DNA of 64,000 bases from Lachnospiraceae bacterium. Lineage in GTDB: Bacteria > Bacillota_A > Clostridia > Lachnospirales > Lachnospiraceae. Made by a program: the position numbers and the translations under genes. The notes beneath the pieces were generated by a model that searched no databases, was not told the DNA's origin, and saw only the letters and a list, made by a program, of their open reading frames with translations. Position 1 is the stretch's first letter, and the number at the start of each line of letters is the position of its first letter. Location: the NCBI GenBank assembly GCA_024683935.1, contig JAIKXV010000123.1, positions 1-64,000 on the forward strand, written 5' to 3'. Of the stretch, positions 36,295 through 45,576 are shown piece by piece.

Positions 36295-38394
36295 TCAGGT
36301 CTTCAGGTACTCCAGCTGATCCAGGATGGTCTGCGGAACTTCGCCTTCCATCTTCTTAATCTTCTGCATCATTACCTGTATGAGATGGATCTTGCTCTTC
36401 AGCTTAATGCCGTATTTCTCGATAAGATCCGCATACAGGGGATTCGCCTTCATCGCTTCACGCTTCTCAGCCCTGAAGGGACAGTACCTGAATACTATTC
36501 CCCGGGCTATCTTATTCAGCCTCGCGGAACCTGCCGCCTCATTCCTGATATATACCATATAGTCCGCAACAAAGACGGTACGGTAATTATTTCTGGACTT
36601 CTGCAGCGCCAGTTTTATCTTCTCCCTGTTCTCAGGGGAGATCTCATGATTCTTTCTGTAGAACTGCATATAATCGCAGTATTCGCTGGTAAGGCTCGGA
36701 TCCGTCACATCGTTCCAGTGAACACCCTGGATACGTCTGCACATCTCCCATCTGAACTCACCGCAGAGCTTGGTCATTGCCTCATCCAGATCCTCGGTGA
36801 AAAGGATGGACAGCATCATTCTGGCCGGTGTATCCCTCCGCTTACCGTCTATCTCCTGCCACATCGATGTCCTGGAGCCCATGTTCGGCATGAGGATCAC
36901 ATAAGGCAGAACCTCCTTTGACTCCACGAACTGGTTGATCTCCAGCTCCTCAAAGGCAGTGACTGAATCCCTGTAAAACAGGGAGAAATCTATTTCCCTT
37001 ATGGCGTTGACCGCAGTCTTCACCTTTTCAGGCGTGAGCAGAGCCGTACGCAGAGGTCGCAGCACGGCATCCTCGGTAAATACCGGAATAAAGGTGGTAA
37101 CACGTCCGAAGGTCAGACGGTTTCCCATCGTAAAGAAGTTTTCTATCTCAAACTTAAGCCTCCGGGTCCTGTCATTCTTATAGGCAGCCTCATCCTCTTT
37201 GGTAATATAGCCGCCGGTAACCTGTTCCCTCAGGTACTCGATATAATCACTGTCAAATTCATTCTTTGAAGGATTGACCTTCATCTCATAGACCAGCCTC
37301 AGCCAGTCCCTGATGGTAACTACCTTTCCTGCCGGATCGCTCTTCCACTGCCTTGCGAAATTCGCAAGTATTGCGGTGTTTTCCTCCCCGGCCAGCTTCT
37401 CATCCATAAAGCCGAAGAGCAGGAACATCTTTACCTCCAGCGGAGGCGTGGTATCCGTAAGAGTCTTCATGAAGATGGCGTAATAAATATCATAGAAGAT
37501 CCTGGAGATCTCTTTCCTTAGCTTACGCATCTCATCCGTAGTCTCTGTTTTATCCGGAGAAGCCGCATATTCGCCGATAAGCTTCTCGAAGACCTGAACG
37601 GTTGACGTCGGAGCCTCGGAATAACCGAGGATGATGGACATGGCGTCCTTGATCTCCTTTTCGCCGCCCCCGTCTCCTTCTTCGCTCTGAACCTGGGCTC
37701 TGGCATACTTGTAATCCATCTTGAAGGATGTCGTGACTTCGTTCAGGTATTCCTTATAGTGGCATATCCTTATGATCTCCGCAAAGATCGCCTTCATAAA
37801 CTCGTTATTCTGAAGGATGATGCCGGTACAGATACTGATATTAAGTCCGTAAAAGCCCTTTCTCACTACGGCATCATTTTCAAGCAGCGCATTCAGATAT
37901 TCAAGTCTCCACTCCTCCAGACCATGGGCCTCGCTGGGCTCCATCAGGTTCTCTATCTCGGGATATTCCTCGGGTTCCCTGGAGAGCTCCACCATCAGGC
38001 TCTTGTAATCCTCCAGATCACGCTTCACTCCCTTAAAGAGATTCTCACACTCCATCCGGATCTTCTCATACCATGAAAAACAGTCCACCGCAGAACGTAC
38101 GCTGGATGAAGCAAGAACCGGAGCGATCTTCAGGTTCAGCTTTATGACCTTTACCACGTCTTCCATATTGGAAAAGTCATAAGCGTAAACCGTGGCATCG
38201 CTGTCCGCGGTATATTCAAAGGAATAGGTGTCCCCCGGTTCCTCGGAGGCGCCTATTATCGACCCGGTCTTTAATATCATGGCCCCGTCGGCATTGTGAA
38301 TACGCACACTGCCCTTGAGGACTATCTCAACCTCCTGGACCCGGTCTCCCGCGCTATGGAGAATATCATCTTTTTTCAGTTCCTTAATGCCCAA
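36295..38394 (-). CDS. large cyclic-nucleotide-binding-domain protein of unknown function
   Basis: 699 residues, soluble, start TTG 38392-38394 behind AGGAG. Residues ~5-110 look like a cNMP-binding beta-roll of the Crp type (LKKDDILHSAGDRVQEVEIVLKGSVRI, KTGSIIGASEEPGDTYSFEY), lacking an obvious phosphate-binding cassette RxA. No helix-turn-helix follows. The remaining ~580 residues are mostly helical with no enzyme motif I recognise; notable stretches are LPYVILMPNMGSRTSMWQEI and RRDTPARMMLSILFTEDLDE. It may be a sensor or scaffold. It sits alone between NhaC and the small unknown gene. Confidence 0.6.
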   Translation of the reverse strand: MGIKELKKDDILHSAGDRVQEVEIVLKGSVRIHNADGAMILKTGSIIGASEEPGDTYSFEYTADSDATVYAYDFSNMEDVVKVIKLNLKIAPVLASSSVRSAVDCFSWYEKIRMECENLFKGVKRDLEDYKSLMVELSREPEEYPEIENLMEPSEAHGLEEWRLEYLNALLENDAVVRKGFYGLNISICTGIILQNNEFMKAIFAEIIRICHYKEYLNEVTTSFKMDYKYARAQVQSEEGDGGGEKEIKDAMSIILGYSEAPTSTVQVFEKLIGEYAASPDKTETTDEMRKLRKEISRIFYDIYYAIFMKTLTDTTPPLEVKMFLLFGFMDEKLAGEENTAILANFARQWKSDPAGKVVTIRDWLRLVYEMKVNPSKNEFDSDYIEYLREQVTGGYITKEDEAAYKNDRTRRLKFEIENFFTMGNRLTFGRVTTFIPVFTEDAVLRPLRTALLTPEKVKTAVNAIREIDFSLFYRDSVTAFEELEINQFVESKEVLPYVILMPNMGSRTSMWQEIDGKRRDTPARMMLSILFTEDLDEAMTKLCGEFRWEMCRRIQGVHWNDVTDPSLTSEYCDYMQFYRKNHEISPENREKIKLALQKSRNNYRTVFVADYMVYIRNEAAGSARLNKIARGIVFRYCPFRAEKREAMKANPLYADLIEKYGIKLKSKIHLIQVMMQKIKKMEGEVPQTILDQLEYLKT

Positions 38395-38456
38395 ACTCAG
38401 AACTCCTGTATATATTGATCACTGAAGCATAAACAGCTTCTTTCCCTGTTAAGGGA

Positions 38457-39968
38457 TCAGGCAGTGGTATTTCCGCGCCGTTTCATTAATTCCAGAGAGA
38501 CAACCATTATGATCGCCCCGGCCACCAGGGATATAACCCAGTTACGGGTAAATCCGGAAACTATATATCCCGCCATGCAGCAGATAAACGGAATGACCGC
38601 ATACTGCATCTGGGTGGATACGTGGTTCATGTGATAGCACTGCGCACCGGCACTGGACATGATAGTTGTATCCGATATGGGAGAAATATGGTCTCCGCAT
38701 ACTGATCCGGCAAGCACTGCCGAAACGGATATTATCATCATCTGCAGGGATTCTGCCCCGAAGATGCTGGTCACTATCGGTACCAGGATCGCAAAGGTTC
38801 CCCAGGATGTACCTGTGGAGAAGGCGATAAAGATAGCAATGACAAACATGATAACCGGTACAAAATTAAGTCCGTAGCTTGCATTGCCCACGACTCCGGA
38901 CACATAATCACCGATACCGAGAGCCTGCGTCATACCCTTTAAGGTCCAGGCAAAGGTAAGAATGGCAATAGCCGGGATCATAAGCTGGAATCCCTGAACG
39001 AAGCTCTGCATGAACTCGGTGAAGGAAACTATTTTTCTCGGAATATAGAAGAAGAAAAGGAATAATACCGTTATAAAGGTTGCGAATATAAGTGATATCT
39101 CGGAATCACAATCCGCAAAAGCCTCCTGTATATTGGTCGCACCGCTGGAAAAACCGGTATACATCATGGCACAGACCGCAGATACTATCAGCATCAGGGT
39201 GGGTACCAGAAGATCATACACTCTTCCGTTGGGATTTTCCTTTATCTCTTCAACCGGCTGGCTCTCATCCTGATGATCGGTAAAGAGGTCATTATTATTT
39301 ATCGCATTATCCTCATGGATCTTCATTGTACCGAAATCTATCGCTCTTGCGGAAGTATATATAACCATTAAGAGCGTAAGCAGCGCATAGAGATTGTAAG
39401 GAATGGTGCTGATGAAAAGCTGCAGACCGTTAATCCCCGCATCTTCCGGAACATAGGAATTAACTGCGGCTGCCCAGCTGGATATGGGCGCTATGATACA
39501 CACAGGTGCCGCTGTGGAATCTATAATGTATGCAAGCTTTGCCCTGGATACCTTGTACTTGTCGGTAACGGGTCTCATAACGCTTCCCACTGTCAGACAG
39601 TTGAAATAGTCATCAACGAAGATAACCATTCCGAGGAATGTGGTGGCAAGCAGCGCCATCTTCCTGTTTTTGATCTTTGTAGCCGCCCATCTGGCGTATG
39701 CTGCGCTTCCTCCGGACTTCTGCATGAGAATGACTATCATTCCCAACATTACCAGGAATATCAGTATATTCAGATCTATATTCTCCGTCATTACGGTAAA
39801 TATCGATTCGAAGCTTATCCAGGGATTAAACTGCCCGTAAAGCAGAGCACCCGAAATGATACCTACGAAGAGTGCCGAATATACCTCCTTTGTAATAAAG
39901 GCAAGAACTATAGCGATAACAGGCGGCAGCAGCGACCACGCCGTGCCGATAAAAACAGAATTCTCCAT
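38457..39968 (-). CDS. nhaC: NhaC-family Na+/H+ antiporter
   Basis: 503 residues, about twelve membrane helices. NhaC/ArsB-like features: FVDDYFNCLTVGSVMRPVTDKYKVSRAKLAYIID, TAAPVCIIAPISSWAA and a second repeat TGTSWGTFAILVPIV with SVCGDHISPISDTTIMSSAG. Exports Na+ for protons, giving pH and sodium control; amino-acid exchange has also been described in relatives. It has its own promoter (40002-40031) and is followed by the cNMP-domain gene after 62 nt. Confidence 0.9.
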   Translation of the reverse strand: MENSVFIGTAWSLLPPVIAIVLAFITKEVYSALFVGIISGALLYGQFNPWISFESIFTVMTENIDLNILIFLVMLGMIVILMQKSGGSAAYARWAATKIKNRKMALLATTFLGMVIFVDDYFNCLTVGSVMRPVTDKYKVSRAKLAYIIDSTAAPVCIIAPISSWAAAVNSYVPEDAGINGLQLFISTIPYNLYALLTLLMVIYTSARAIDFGTMKIHEDNAINNNDLFTDHQDESQPVEEIKENPNGRVYDLLVPTLMLIVSAVCAMMYTGFSSGATNIQEAFADCDSEISLIFATFITVLFLFFFYIPRKIVSFTEFMQSFVQGFQLMIPAIAILTFAWTLKGMTQALGIGDYVSGVVGNASYGLNFVPVIMFVIAIFIAFSTGTSWGTFAILVPIVTSIFGAESLQMMIISVSAVLAGSVCGDHISPISDTTIMSSAGAQCYHMNHVSTQMQYAVIPFICCMAGYIVSGFTRNWVISLVAGAIIMVVSLELMKRRGNTTA

Positions 39969-40001
39969 ATTCTCCTCCTAACTCTAAATATAGACTAAAA
40001 T

Positions 40002-40031
40002 ATTATAAAACATTAATGGGGAATAATACAA
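40002..40031 (-). promoter_or_regulatory. promoter of nhaC
   Basis: TTGTAT (40026-40031), 18-nt spacer, TATAAT (40002-40007). AGGAGGAG precedes the start codon. It is divergent from the tRNA-Trp promoter. Confidence 0.65.
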
Positions 40032-40045
40032 CAGAAAAATTCCAC

Positions 40046-40074
40046 TTGCTTTTAATCAGATATGATAGTACAAT
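40046..40074 (+). promoter_or_regulatory. promoter of tRNA-Trp
   Basis: TTGCTT (40046-40051), 17-nt spacer, TACAAT (40069-40074). Confidence 0.65.
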
Positions 40075-40104
40075 ATCGTTTGTTGCTGTCAAAGCGATTC
40101 ATAC

Positions 40105-40175
40105 AGGGGAATCATACAGTGGCAGTATGACGGTCTCCAAAACCGTTCACGGGGGTTCGAATCCCTCTTCCCCTG
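40105..40175 (+). tRNA. tRNA-Trp (anticodon CCA)
   Basis: Acceptor AGGGGAA (40105-40111) with TTCCCCT (40168-40174). Anticodon stem ACGGT/ACCGT around CTCCAAA, anticodon CCA. T-arm GGGGGTTCGAATCCCTC. CCA end not encoded. It is the only plus-strand gene outside the left island. Confidence 0.93.
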
Positions 40176-40182
40176 CTAAAAA

Positions 40183-40221
40183 ACTGTAAATGCCGGACTG
40201 ATCGGCGTTTACAGTTTTTTC
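40183..40221. terminator. bidirectional intrinsic terminator
   Basis: Thirteen-pair stem (actgtaaatgccg / cggcgtttacagt, one wobble) flanked by six A and six T. It ends tRNA-Trp on the plus strand and the long phosphatase-to-purE run on the minus strand. Confidence 0.85.
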
Positions 40222-40294
40222 TTTATCAGGACAGGAGCACGGAAATCCTGAGCGTACATGTCCATCACGCCCCGTCATGTATAAGAAAATCTCA

Positions 40295-40951
40295 TCAGCT
40301 CATATACATATCTCTGACAAGGGACGGGTCATAGAGTACCAGGTCATCGGCAGTAAGCCTCGCCTCCCCGTTTTCAGCTTCAATGATATTGACGCAGCAG
40401 TTCGGCGGCGTCTGCCCTCTCCAGAAGGTATCGTTCTTGTCGTAAACCACCCTCAGCATGGCACGGACGGCGCAGCCGTGGGTAAATACCGCGATGCATT
40501 TACCTTCATACTCTGCCTTGTTGATCAGTTCCTGCAGGAAATCACCCGTCCGCACACAAACGGCGCTTATGGATTCACCCCCGGGACCGCCTTCAAATCC
40601 AAAGGGATCATTGTAGAAATCCCAGAATTTCTCGTCATTTATCTCAAAATTGTCTTTCCTGCAGCATAGGCCTTCCCATTTCCCGAAGCCAATCTCCTTT
40701 ATCCTGTCATCCTTTATGATGTCGGGAACGGAACCTGCCCTGTTTTCCTTTAAGACAAGCTCCCCGGTCTGATATGCCCTTATCAGCGGACTGGAAAAGG
40801 CCAGATCAAAATGCACATCCGAGAGTCCTTTTCCTGTTATCGAGGCCAGCTCCACGCCGTTTGCATTAAGCGGCATATCCGTCCATCCCTGAAGCCTTCC
40901 CGCATTATTCCAATCAGTTTCCCCGTGCCGGACAATATATATTTTCCTCAT
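40295..40951 (-). CDS. histidine phosphatase (phosphoglycerate-mutase-like)
   Basis: 218 residues. N-terminal catalytic VRHGETDWN (His9) followed by LQGWTDMPLNANG, second active region GFGKWEGL, and the C-terminal VFTHGCAVRAML His. The branch includes broad phosphatases and cofactor-linked enzymes (GpmB, CobC, PhoE types), so the substrate is open. It overlaps the upstream lipoprotein gene by four bases and is the last gene of a 13-gene run. Confidence 0.88.
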   Translation of the reverse strand: MRKIYIVRHGETDWNNAGRLQGWTDMPLNANGVELASITGKGLSDVHFDLAFSSPLIRAYQTGELVLKENRAGSVPDIIKDDRIKEIGFGKWEGLCCRKDNFEINDEKFWDFYNDPFGFEGGPGGESISAVCVRTGDFLQELINKAEYEGKCIAVFTHGCAVRAMLRVVYDKNDTFWRGQTPPNCCVNIIEAENGEARLTADDLVLYDPSLVRDMYMS

Positions 40952-41919
40952 TTCAAAGCTTCCTTTAAGACATCCAGATCTTTCTCCATTATGGAAAGAT
41001 AGGTTGTGCCGTTCTTCACATCTTCTGCTTTAACCGACTGCATGGAATCCAGCGTAAGTATCTGCTGGTCCTTTGCTGTCGTATTCTGTACTATCACCTC
41101 GGCAATCCTGTGGTCACTCCCGTCTATCGTCATGACCGCACGGAGACTAAGCTCATCCACCTTCCCCGCAAGAAACGATATGGTATCAAAGCTTGCCTCG
41201 GTCTCGGCGGAGCATCCGGCGAAAGCCGCATAATAATTCAGACCGTAATCATCCACTAAATAACGGAAAGGGAATCTGTCCCCGAAAACAAGGGTATCCT
41301 CTTTGGCGGAGGAAACTGCGGATATATATTCCTTATCCAGATCATCGAGTTTTTTAATATATCCGGCTGCATTGCTCTTATACTTATCCGCATGCTCCGG
41401 GTCTATAGCCTGCAGCTCCTCCGAAATACGGCTGGCAAACAGGGAGGCGTTACGAAGGGACAGCCAGACATGCTCGTCATATTCCGTTTCCTCTTCAGGC
41501 TCATCCTCTTCCTGCATCCCCTCGACCGCTTCCTCTTCTTTTGCCGAGGAACCGAGGACATCCAGGAGATTGATAACTTTCATATCTTTATTAAAAGCTT
41601 CTTTCAGGACTCCCTCCACCCACTGATCCGACTCGCCGCCAACATAGATAAAGAGATCACAGTCGGATATCTTCATTATATCGTCAGCGGAGGGCTGGAA
41701 ACTGTGCAGATCAACCCCGCTGTCAAGGAGCAGCGTCACATCTGCATTTGAAGCATCATCACCCAGTACATTCATTACCCAGTCATATTCCGGAAAAACA
41801 GTAGCCACTATCCGGATCCTGTCCCCGGAGGATGCACCGGGAGTATTCCCCGAACTGCAGGCAGAAATACAAACAGCCACCAGAACGGCGGCAGTAAAGA
41901 TTAAAAACAGCTTTTTCAT
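40948..41919 (-). CDS. metal-binding ABC lipoprotein (ZnuA/cluster A-1 type)
   Basis: 323 residues. Lipobox CISAC gives lipid at Cys21. Zinc/manganese site residues in order: His in VDLHSFQPSADD, His in EYDEHVWLSLRNA, the Glu/Asp region CSAETEASFDT and Asp in IDGSDHRIAE. The third usual His position is replaced by the acidic CSAE segment. An acidic loop (~130-148, Glu-rich, just before the second His) takes the place of the His-rich loop of ZnuA. No cognate permease or ATPase is in the window. It would capture Zn or Mn outside the cell. Confidence 0.82.
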   Translation of the reverse strand: MKKLFLIFTAAVLVAVCISACSSGNTPGASSGDRIRIVATVFPEYDWVMNVLGDDASNADVTLLLDSGVDLHSFQPSADDIMKISDCDLFIYVGGESDQWVEGVLKEAFNKDMKVINLLDVLGSSAKEEEAVEGMQEEDEPEEETEYDEHVWLSLRNASLFASRISEELQAIDPEHADKYKSNAAGYIKKLDDLDKEYISAVSSAKEDTLVFGDRFPFRYLVDDYGLNYYAAFAGCSAETEASFDTISFLAGKVDELSLRAVMTIDGSDHRIAEVIVQNTTAKDQQILTLDSMQSVKAEDVKNGTTYLSIMEKDLDVLKEALK

Positions 41920-41937
41920 TATAACCTCAATCTCAGT

Positions 41938-43758
41938 TTACTCTATATGGATGTCCGTGACCGCACACTGATCACCTGTAAGCGCGATATAGATGTCCTT
42001 TACATCATCCAGGATAGTGGTGACAGAATTGATCGCAATACCTAAATTCTCAGTCTCTATGGAGATAACGTTTTTATCTCTCTTTATCTCCACAACGCAG
42101 TCCAGGCCCTGCATATTCCTGTTCTTCCATTCCTCCCAGCCCACAAAATCGTTGTGCTGCTCAACATGGATCTCATTCCGGACATGCTCATCCGATGACC
42201 AGTCCTCACCGTCTATACGTAAAAGTATGTACTCCCGGAAGCCCTCTCCGTTCCTCTGTCCGTCAGATGATGAAAAAACGCTGACATAGGGGCAGTGCCA
42301 TACCAGCCTTGCTGTAGGCAGGCTCTTGGAGTGAAATCTAAGGGCCATCTTTTTCCCGAGCCGTACTCCTTTGGTAGCTTCGCCGCACCAGCTGTCCACC
42401 TGGATATTCGGAATATCCCCGACGGGGCAGTCCTTTATGTAACTGATCTCCTCTGCGATCCTTGGAATGGAATCAGGATCAGTCTCAGTTTCGCTTTTTT
42501 CAACCAGTATATTGTGAATGCAGCAATTCTCGCCGCCCACTGAAATGTAGGCAAAGCGTATACTGTCCGGAAGTGCAAGGATGATCCGGATGGTACGGTC
42601 ATCATCGGATATCCGTATCATCACATGATCGTGGTTCCGTACAGCTTCAACTATGTATCTCTGTCCGTTTTCCGGTTCTCCGCTGCGGGCAGGCTCGATC
42701 ATGCTTTCATGTTCCAGAACCGAAACCTCGGTATTTCTGGTATTTACCTCTGTCACCTGTCCGTCCATCCGTATCCTGGCATACTCGAAGTAAAGCAGGT
42801 TTTTATTCTTTTCCTCACCCGGATGAACCTTGCCGTCCAGGGAGTCAAAGAGTATAAGTGTCGGCAGGCTCTGATCTGCCGGAACCCCGTCATCCGGCTG
42901 ACTGCAGAAACGTATACCGGTTTTATATTTTGAGATCAGGACTCCATCGGTACAGTCTTCATACAGCGACTTGCATTGTATGCTGTTCTCATCCGGCATA
43001 TTTTTACCGGCTGCGGCTTCCTTCATACGGTATTCCGTATCCTTATCGATCATGTGGATCATGAGCCGGGTAAATTCCGGATCGAATTCCGTCCCTTTGC
43101 CCTTTACCAGCTCCTCCCTGACGATATGCTGGGGAATGGCTTTACGGTAGCTTCTGTTGGATGTCATTGCATCATAGGCATCTGCCACCGCAATGATCCT
43201 TGCGATCTCCGGGATGTCCTCTCCCTTCAGTCCCTCAGGATATCCTTTTCCGTTATAGCGTTCATGGTGATAACGCGCCGCCGTGCTGAGCCAGGGTGAA
43301 TTTCGGATACTGGACAGTATCTGTCCTCCTATAACCGGATGCTGCTTTATCTGTTCAAATTCTTCGGTTGTGAGCTTGCCGTTCTTTGTAAGTATCTCTA
43401 TCGGAACGCCGATCTTTCCCACATCATGAAGGAGGGCGGCAAAGTATATCCTGTTGCATTCCGCTTCTGATTTTCCCGCTTTCTTTGCGATCTTTACCGA
43501 GTACTCCGCCACACGCCTGGAATGACCGTTAGTGTATGTGTCCTTTGCATCAATGGCGCTGGACAGCGCTTCGGCAGTCTGCTCAAACTGTTCACGCGCC
43601 TCCAAATGGTCTCTTACCAGATTACGTACTCTCCACTGCACATACAGATGGATAAAAATCACAAGCAAAACAAGGAACAGCAGACCTGCACCGACATAAA
43701 GCCAGATATCCCCGGGTAAAACTATGCTGTTATTTGCCACGGCCATTTTCATAAGCAT
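41938..43758 (-). CDS. membrane-bound HD-GYP phosphodiesterase with C-terminal beta domains
   Basis: 606 residues. One N-terminal membrane helix (~18-40) leads to a short helix and an HD-GYP domain (60-245) with HD at 111-112 and HHERYNGKGYPEGL at 164-177, the full GYP motif, so c-di-GMP hydrolysis is expected. The remaining ~350 residues hold two mostly beta regions, including FCSQPDDGVPADQSLPTLIL and later VDSWCGEATKGVRLGKKMAL, with VYIALTGDQ-like IYIALTGDQCAVTDIHIE at the end. I do not recognise them; the pattern suggests sandwich domains. With a single N-terminal helix everything else lies on one side of the membrane. It starts 13 nt after radA. Confidence 0.85.
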   Translation of the reverse strand: MLMKMAVANNSIVLPGDIWLYVGAGLLFLVLLVIFIHLYVQWRVRNLVRDHLEAREQFEQTAEALSSAIDAKDTYTNGHSRRVAEYSVKIAKKAGKSEAECNRIYFAALLHDVGKIGVPIEILTKNGKLTTEEFEQIKQHPVIGGQILSSIRNSPWLSTAARYHHERYNGKGYPEGLKGEDIPEIARIIAVADAYDAMTSNRSYRKAIPQHIVREELVKGKGTEFDPEFTRLMIHMIDKDTEYRMKEAAAGKNMPDENSIQCKSLYEDCTDGVLISKYKTGIRFCSQPDDGVPADQSLPTLILFDSLDGKVHPGEEKNKNLLYFEYARIRMDGQVTEVNTRNTEVSVLEHESMIEPARSGEPENGQRYIVEAVRNHDHVMIRISDDDRTIRIILALPDSIRFAYISVGGENCCIHNILVEKSETETDPDSIPRIAEEISYIKDCPVGDIPNIQVDSWCGEATKGVRLGKKMALRFHSKSLPTARLVWHCPYVSVFSSSDGQRNGEGFREYILLRIDGEDWSSDEHVRNEIHVEQHNDFVGWEEWKNRNMQGLDCVVEIKRDKNVISIETENLGIAINSVTTILDDVKDIYIALTGDQCAVTDIHIE

Positions 43759-43771
43759 TTCACGTTATGAA

Positions 43772-45145
43772 TCAGGGCATTACATCCCCTACGTTTTTAA
43801 CCCCTATGATCTTTACACCTTCCGGCGCTTTGACGTTTTTCAAAGAGGTATAGGGTATAAAGATCTTATTAAAGCCGAGTCTCGCTGCTTCGTTAACTCT
43901 CTGATTTGTCTGTGTTACTGATCTGACCTCACCGGACAGTCCCACTTCTCCGAAGGCCGCCACATTCTGACCTACAGGCCTGTTTTTATATGAGGATGTG
44001 ATGGCAAGGATTATCCCGAGATCCAGGGCGGGTTCGTTGACCTTTATCCCTCCTGCTATATTAACATAAGCATCCAGAGATGATAACTTCATCCCGAGAC
44101 GCTTTTCAAGAACTGCCATTAGAAGATTAACTTTATTTATATCCGTGCCGCTGGCCTGCCTCCTGGGAATGCCGAAAGCAGTCTCACATACGAGAGCCTG
44201 GATTTCTATAAGGAGCGGTCTGGTCCCCTCCATACAGCAGCTGACAACCGAACCCTCTGCATTCTCCGGTCTCCCGGACAGCATGAATTCCGAAGGGTTC
44301 TTTACTTCCTTCAGTCCCCCTTCATCCATTTCAAAAACACCGATCTCGTCGGTGGATCCGAAACGGTTCTTTACGCTGCGCAGTATTCTGTATGCACCCT
44401 TGGTATCTCCCTCAAAATACAGCACGGTATCCACCATGTGTTCCAGGATGCGGGGGCCCGCAACGGACCCCTCCTTTGTAACGTGGCCTATTATAAAAAT
44501 GCTGATCCCGAGATCCTTCGCTATACGGAGAAGCACTGCCGTGGTCTCCCTTATCTGCGAAACACTGCCGGGAGCGGCTCCCACACTCTCATTAAACATC
44601 GTCTGAATGGAGTCAATGACCACAAGTCCGGGCTTTTCCGCCCTTATGATCTCTGTGATCTCATCCAGATCCGTTTCAGACAGCACCTTAAGGGATTCCC
44701 CGAATTCCCCCAGCCTGTCGGCACGCAGCTTTATCTGGCGGGGCGATTCCTCCCCGGAAACATAGAGAACCTCCTGTTCCCTGCTGATATTTCTGCATAC
44801 CTGCAGTAACAGCGTGGACTTTCCTATACCCGGATCTCCGCCTACCAGCACCATGGATCCCCTGACCACGCCTCCTCCGAGAACCCGGTCAAGCTCTTCC
44901 ATGCCGCTTTTTATCCTGATCTCCCTGCTGCCCTCTATATTTGCTATCGTAAGGGGCTTCGATCCGTTTCCATCCTTTATCTTCCTGGAGAGCACGGCCG
45001 AGGGGGCATCGGACTTCATGGCGGGCTTTATGGTTTCCTCGACAAGAGTATTCCATTCATGGCACCCGGGACAGTTCCCGATCCACTTTGACGATTCATA
45101 CCCGCAGTTCTGACATACAAAGACTGTTTTCTTCTTTGCCGCCAT
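43772..45145 (-). CDS. radA: DNA repair protein RadA
   Basis: 457 residues. Zinc finger with Cys11, Cys14, Cys25 and Cys28, RecA-like ATPase with Walker A GGDPGIGKSTLLLQ, the RadA-specific KNRFGSTDE motif, and a C-terminal Lon-protease-like domain. It promotes branch migration in recombination and DNA repair. It lies two bases downstream of a small unknown gene and near clpC, an association seen in many Firmicutes. Confidence 0.97.
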   Translation of the reverse strand: MAAKKKTVFVCQNCGYESSKWIGNCPGCHEWNTLVEETIKPAMKSDAPSAVLSRKIKDGNGSKPLTIANIEGSREIRIKSGMEELDRVLGGGVVRGSMVLVGGDPGIGKSTLLLQVCRNISREQEVLYVSGEESPRQIKLRADRLGEFGESLKVLSETDLDEITEIIRAEKPGLVVIDSIQTMFNESVGAAPGSVSQIRETTAVLLRIAKDLGISIFIIGHVTKEGSVAGPRILEHMVDTVLYFEGDTKGAYRILRSVKNRFGSTDEIGVFEMDEGGLKEVKNPSEFMLSGRPENAEGSVVSCCMEGTRPLLIEIQALVCETAFGIPRRQASGTDINKVNLLMAVLEKRLGMKLSSLDAYVNIAGGIKVNEPALDLGIILAITSSYKNRPVGQNVAAFGEVGLSGEVRSVTQTNQRVNEAARLGFNKIFIPYTSLKNVKAPEGVKIIGVKNVGDVMP

Positions 45146-45146
45146 A

Positions 45147-45557
45147 TCAGGCTTTCTTTACCTCAACATGCACCATTCCGCCGGACAGTTCCACACTTAC
45201 AGAGAGCTTGCCCCCGAGATTCGTCTTCATCTTTCCGACGCTGGAGCTGTTTACAAATACCTCATACTCCGTATCATCAGCTAACCCTAAGGTGATCTGG
45301 GCGTCATCCGTGCCTTCGGCGTCAAATGAAACCCCGTCCTCTGTCTCATGGAAATGGTTTACACTGGTTCCCGGAACGGACTCGTATACAAAAATACCGT
45401 TCCTCTCAAGCTTTGTCATCTCATTAAAGGTCTTAACCTTGTAGAGATCACCGTCGTGGGGGAAATCTTCCTTCTTTGCCTTCGCACTGAGGGTGTGGTC
45501 TCCGAAACTCAGATTTCCGTTGTCCTCGCTTAAGATCAGTTCCTTTACCGCTGCCAT
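45147..45557 (-). CDS. conserved small protein of unknown function
   Basis: 136 residues, soluble, mostly beta by inspection. Marked stretches: LILSEDNGNLSFGDHTL, GDLYKVKTFNEMTKLERNGI, VYESVPGTSVNHFHETEDGV and TNLGGKLSVSVEL. Similar Clostridia proteins are sometimes labelled endosialidase, but I see no sialidase motif, so that name should not be trusted. It is encoded between clpC (19 nt) and radA (1 nt). Confidence 0.65.
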   Translation of the reverse strand: MAAVKELILSEDNGNLSFGDHTLSAKAKKEDFPHDGDLYKVKTFNEMTKLERNGIFVYESVPGTSVNHFHETEDGVSFDAEGTDDAQITLGLADDTEYEVFVNSSSVGKMKTNLGGKLSVSVELSGGMVHVEVKKA

Positions 45558-45576
45558 TGCTTTTTTCCTCCGTTTG

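Noticed and set aside
45147..45557. Endosialidase label for the 136-residue protein
   Set aside because: No sialidase Asp boxes or catalytic residues are visible; the name seems an inherited annotation.
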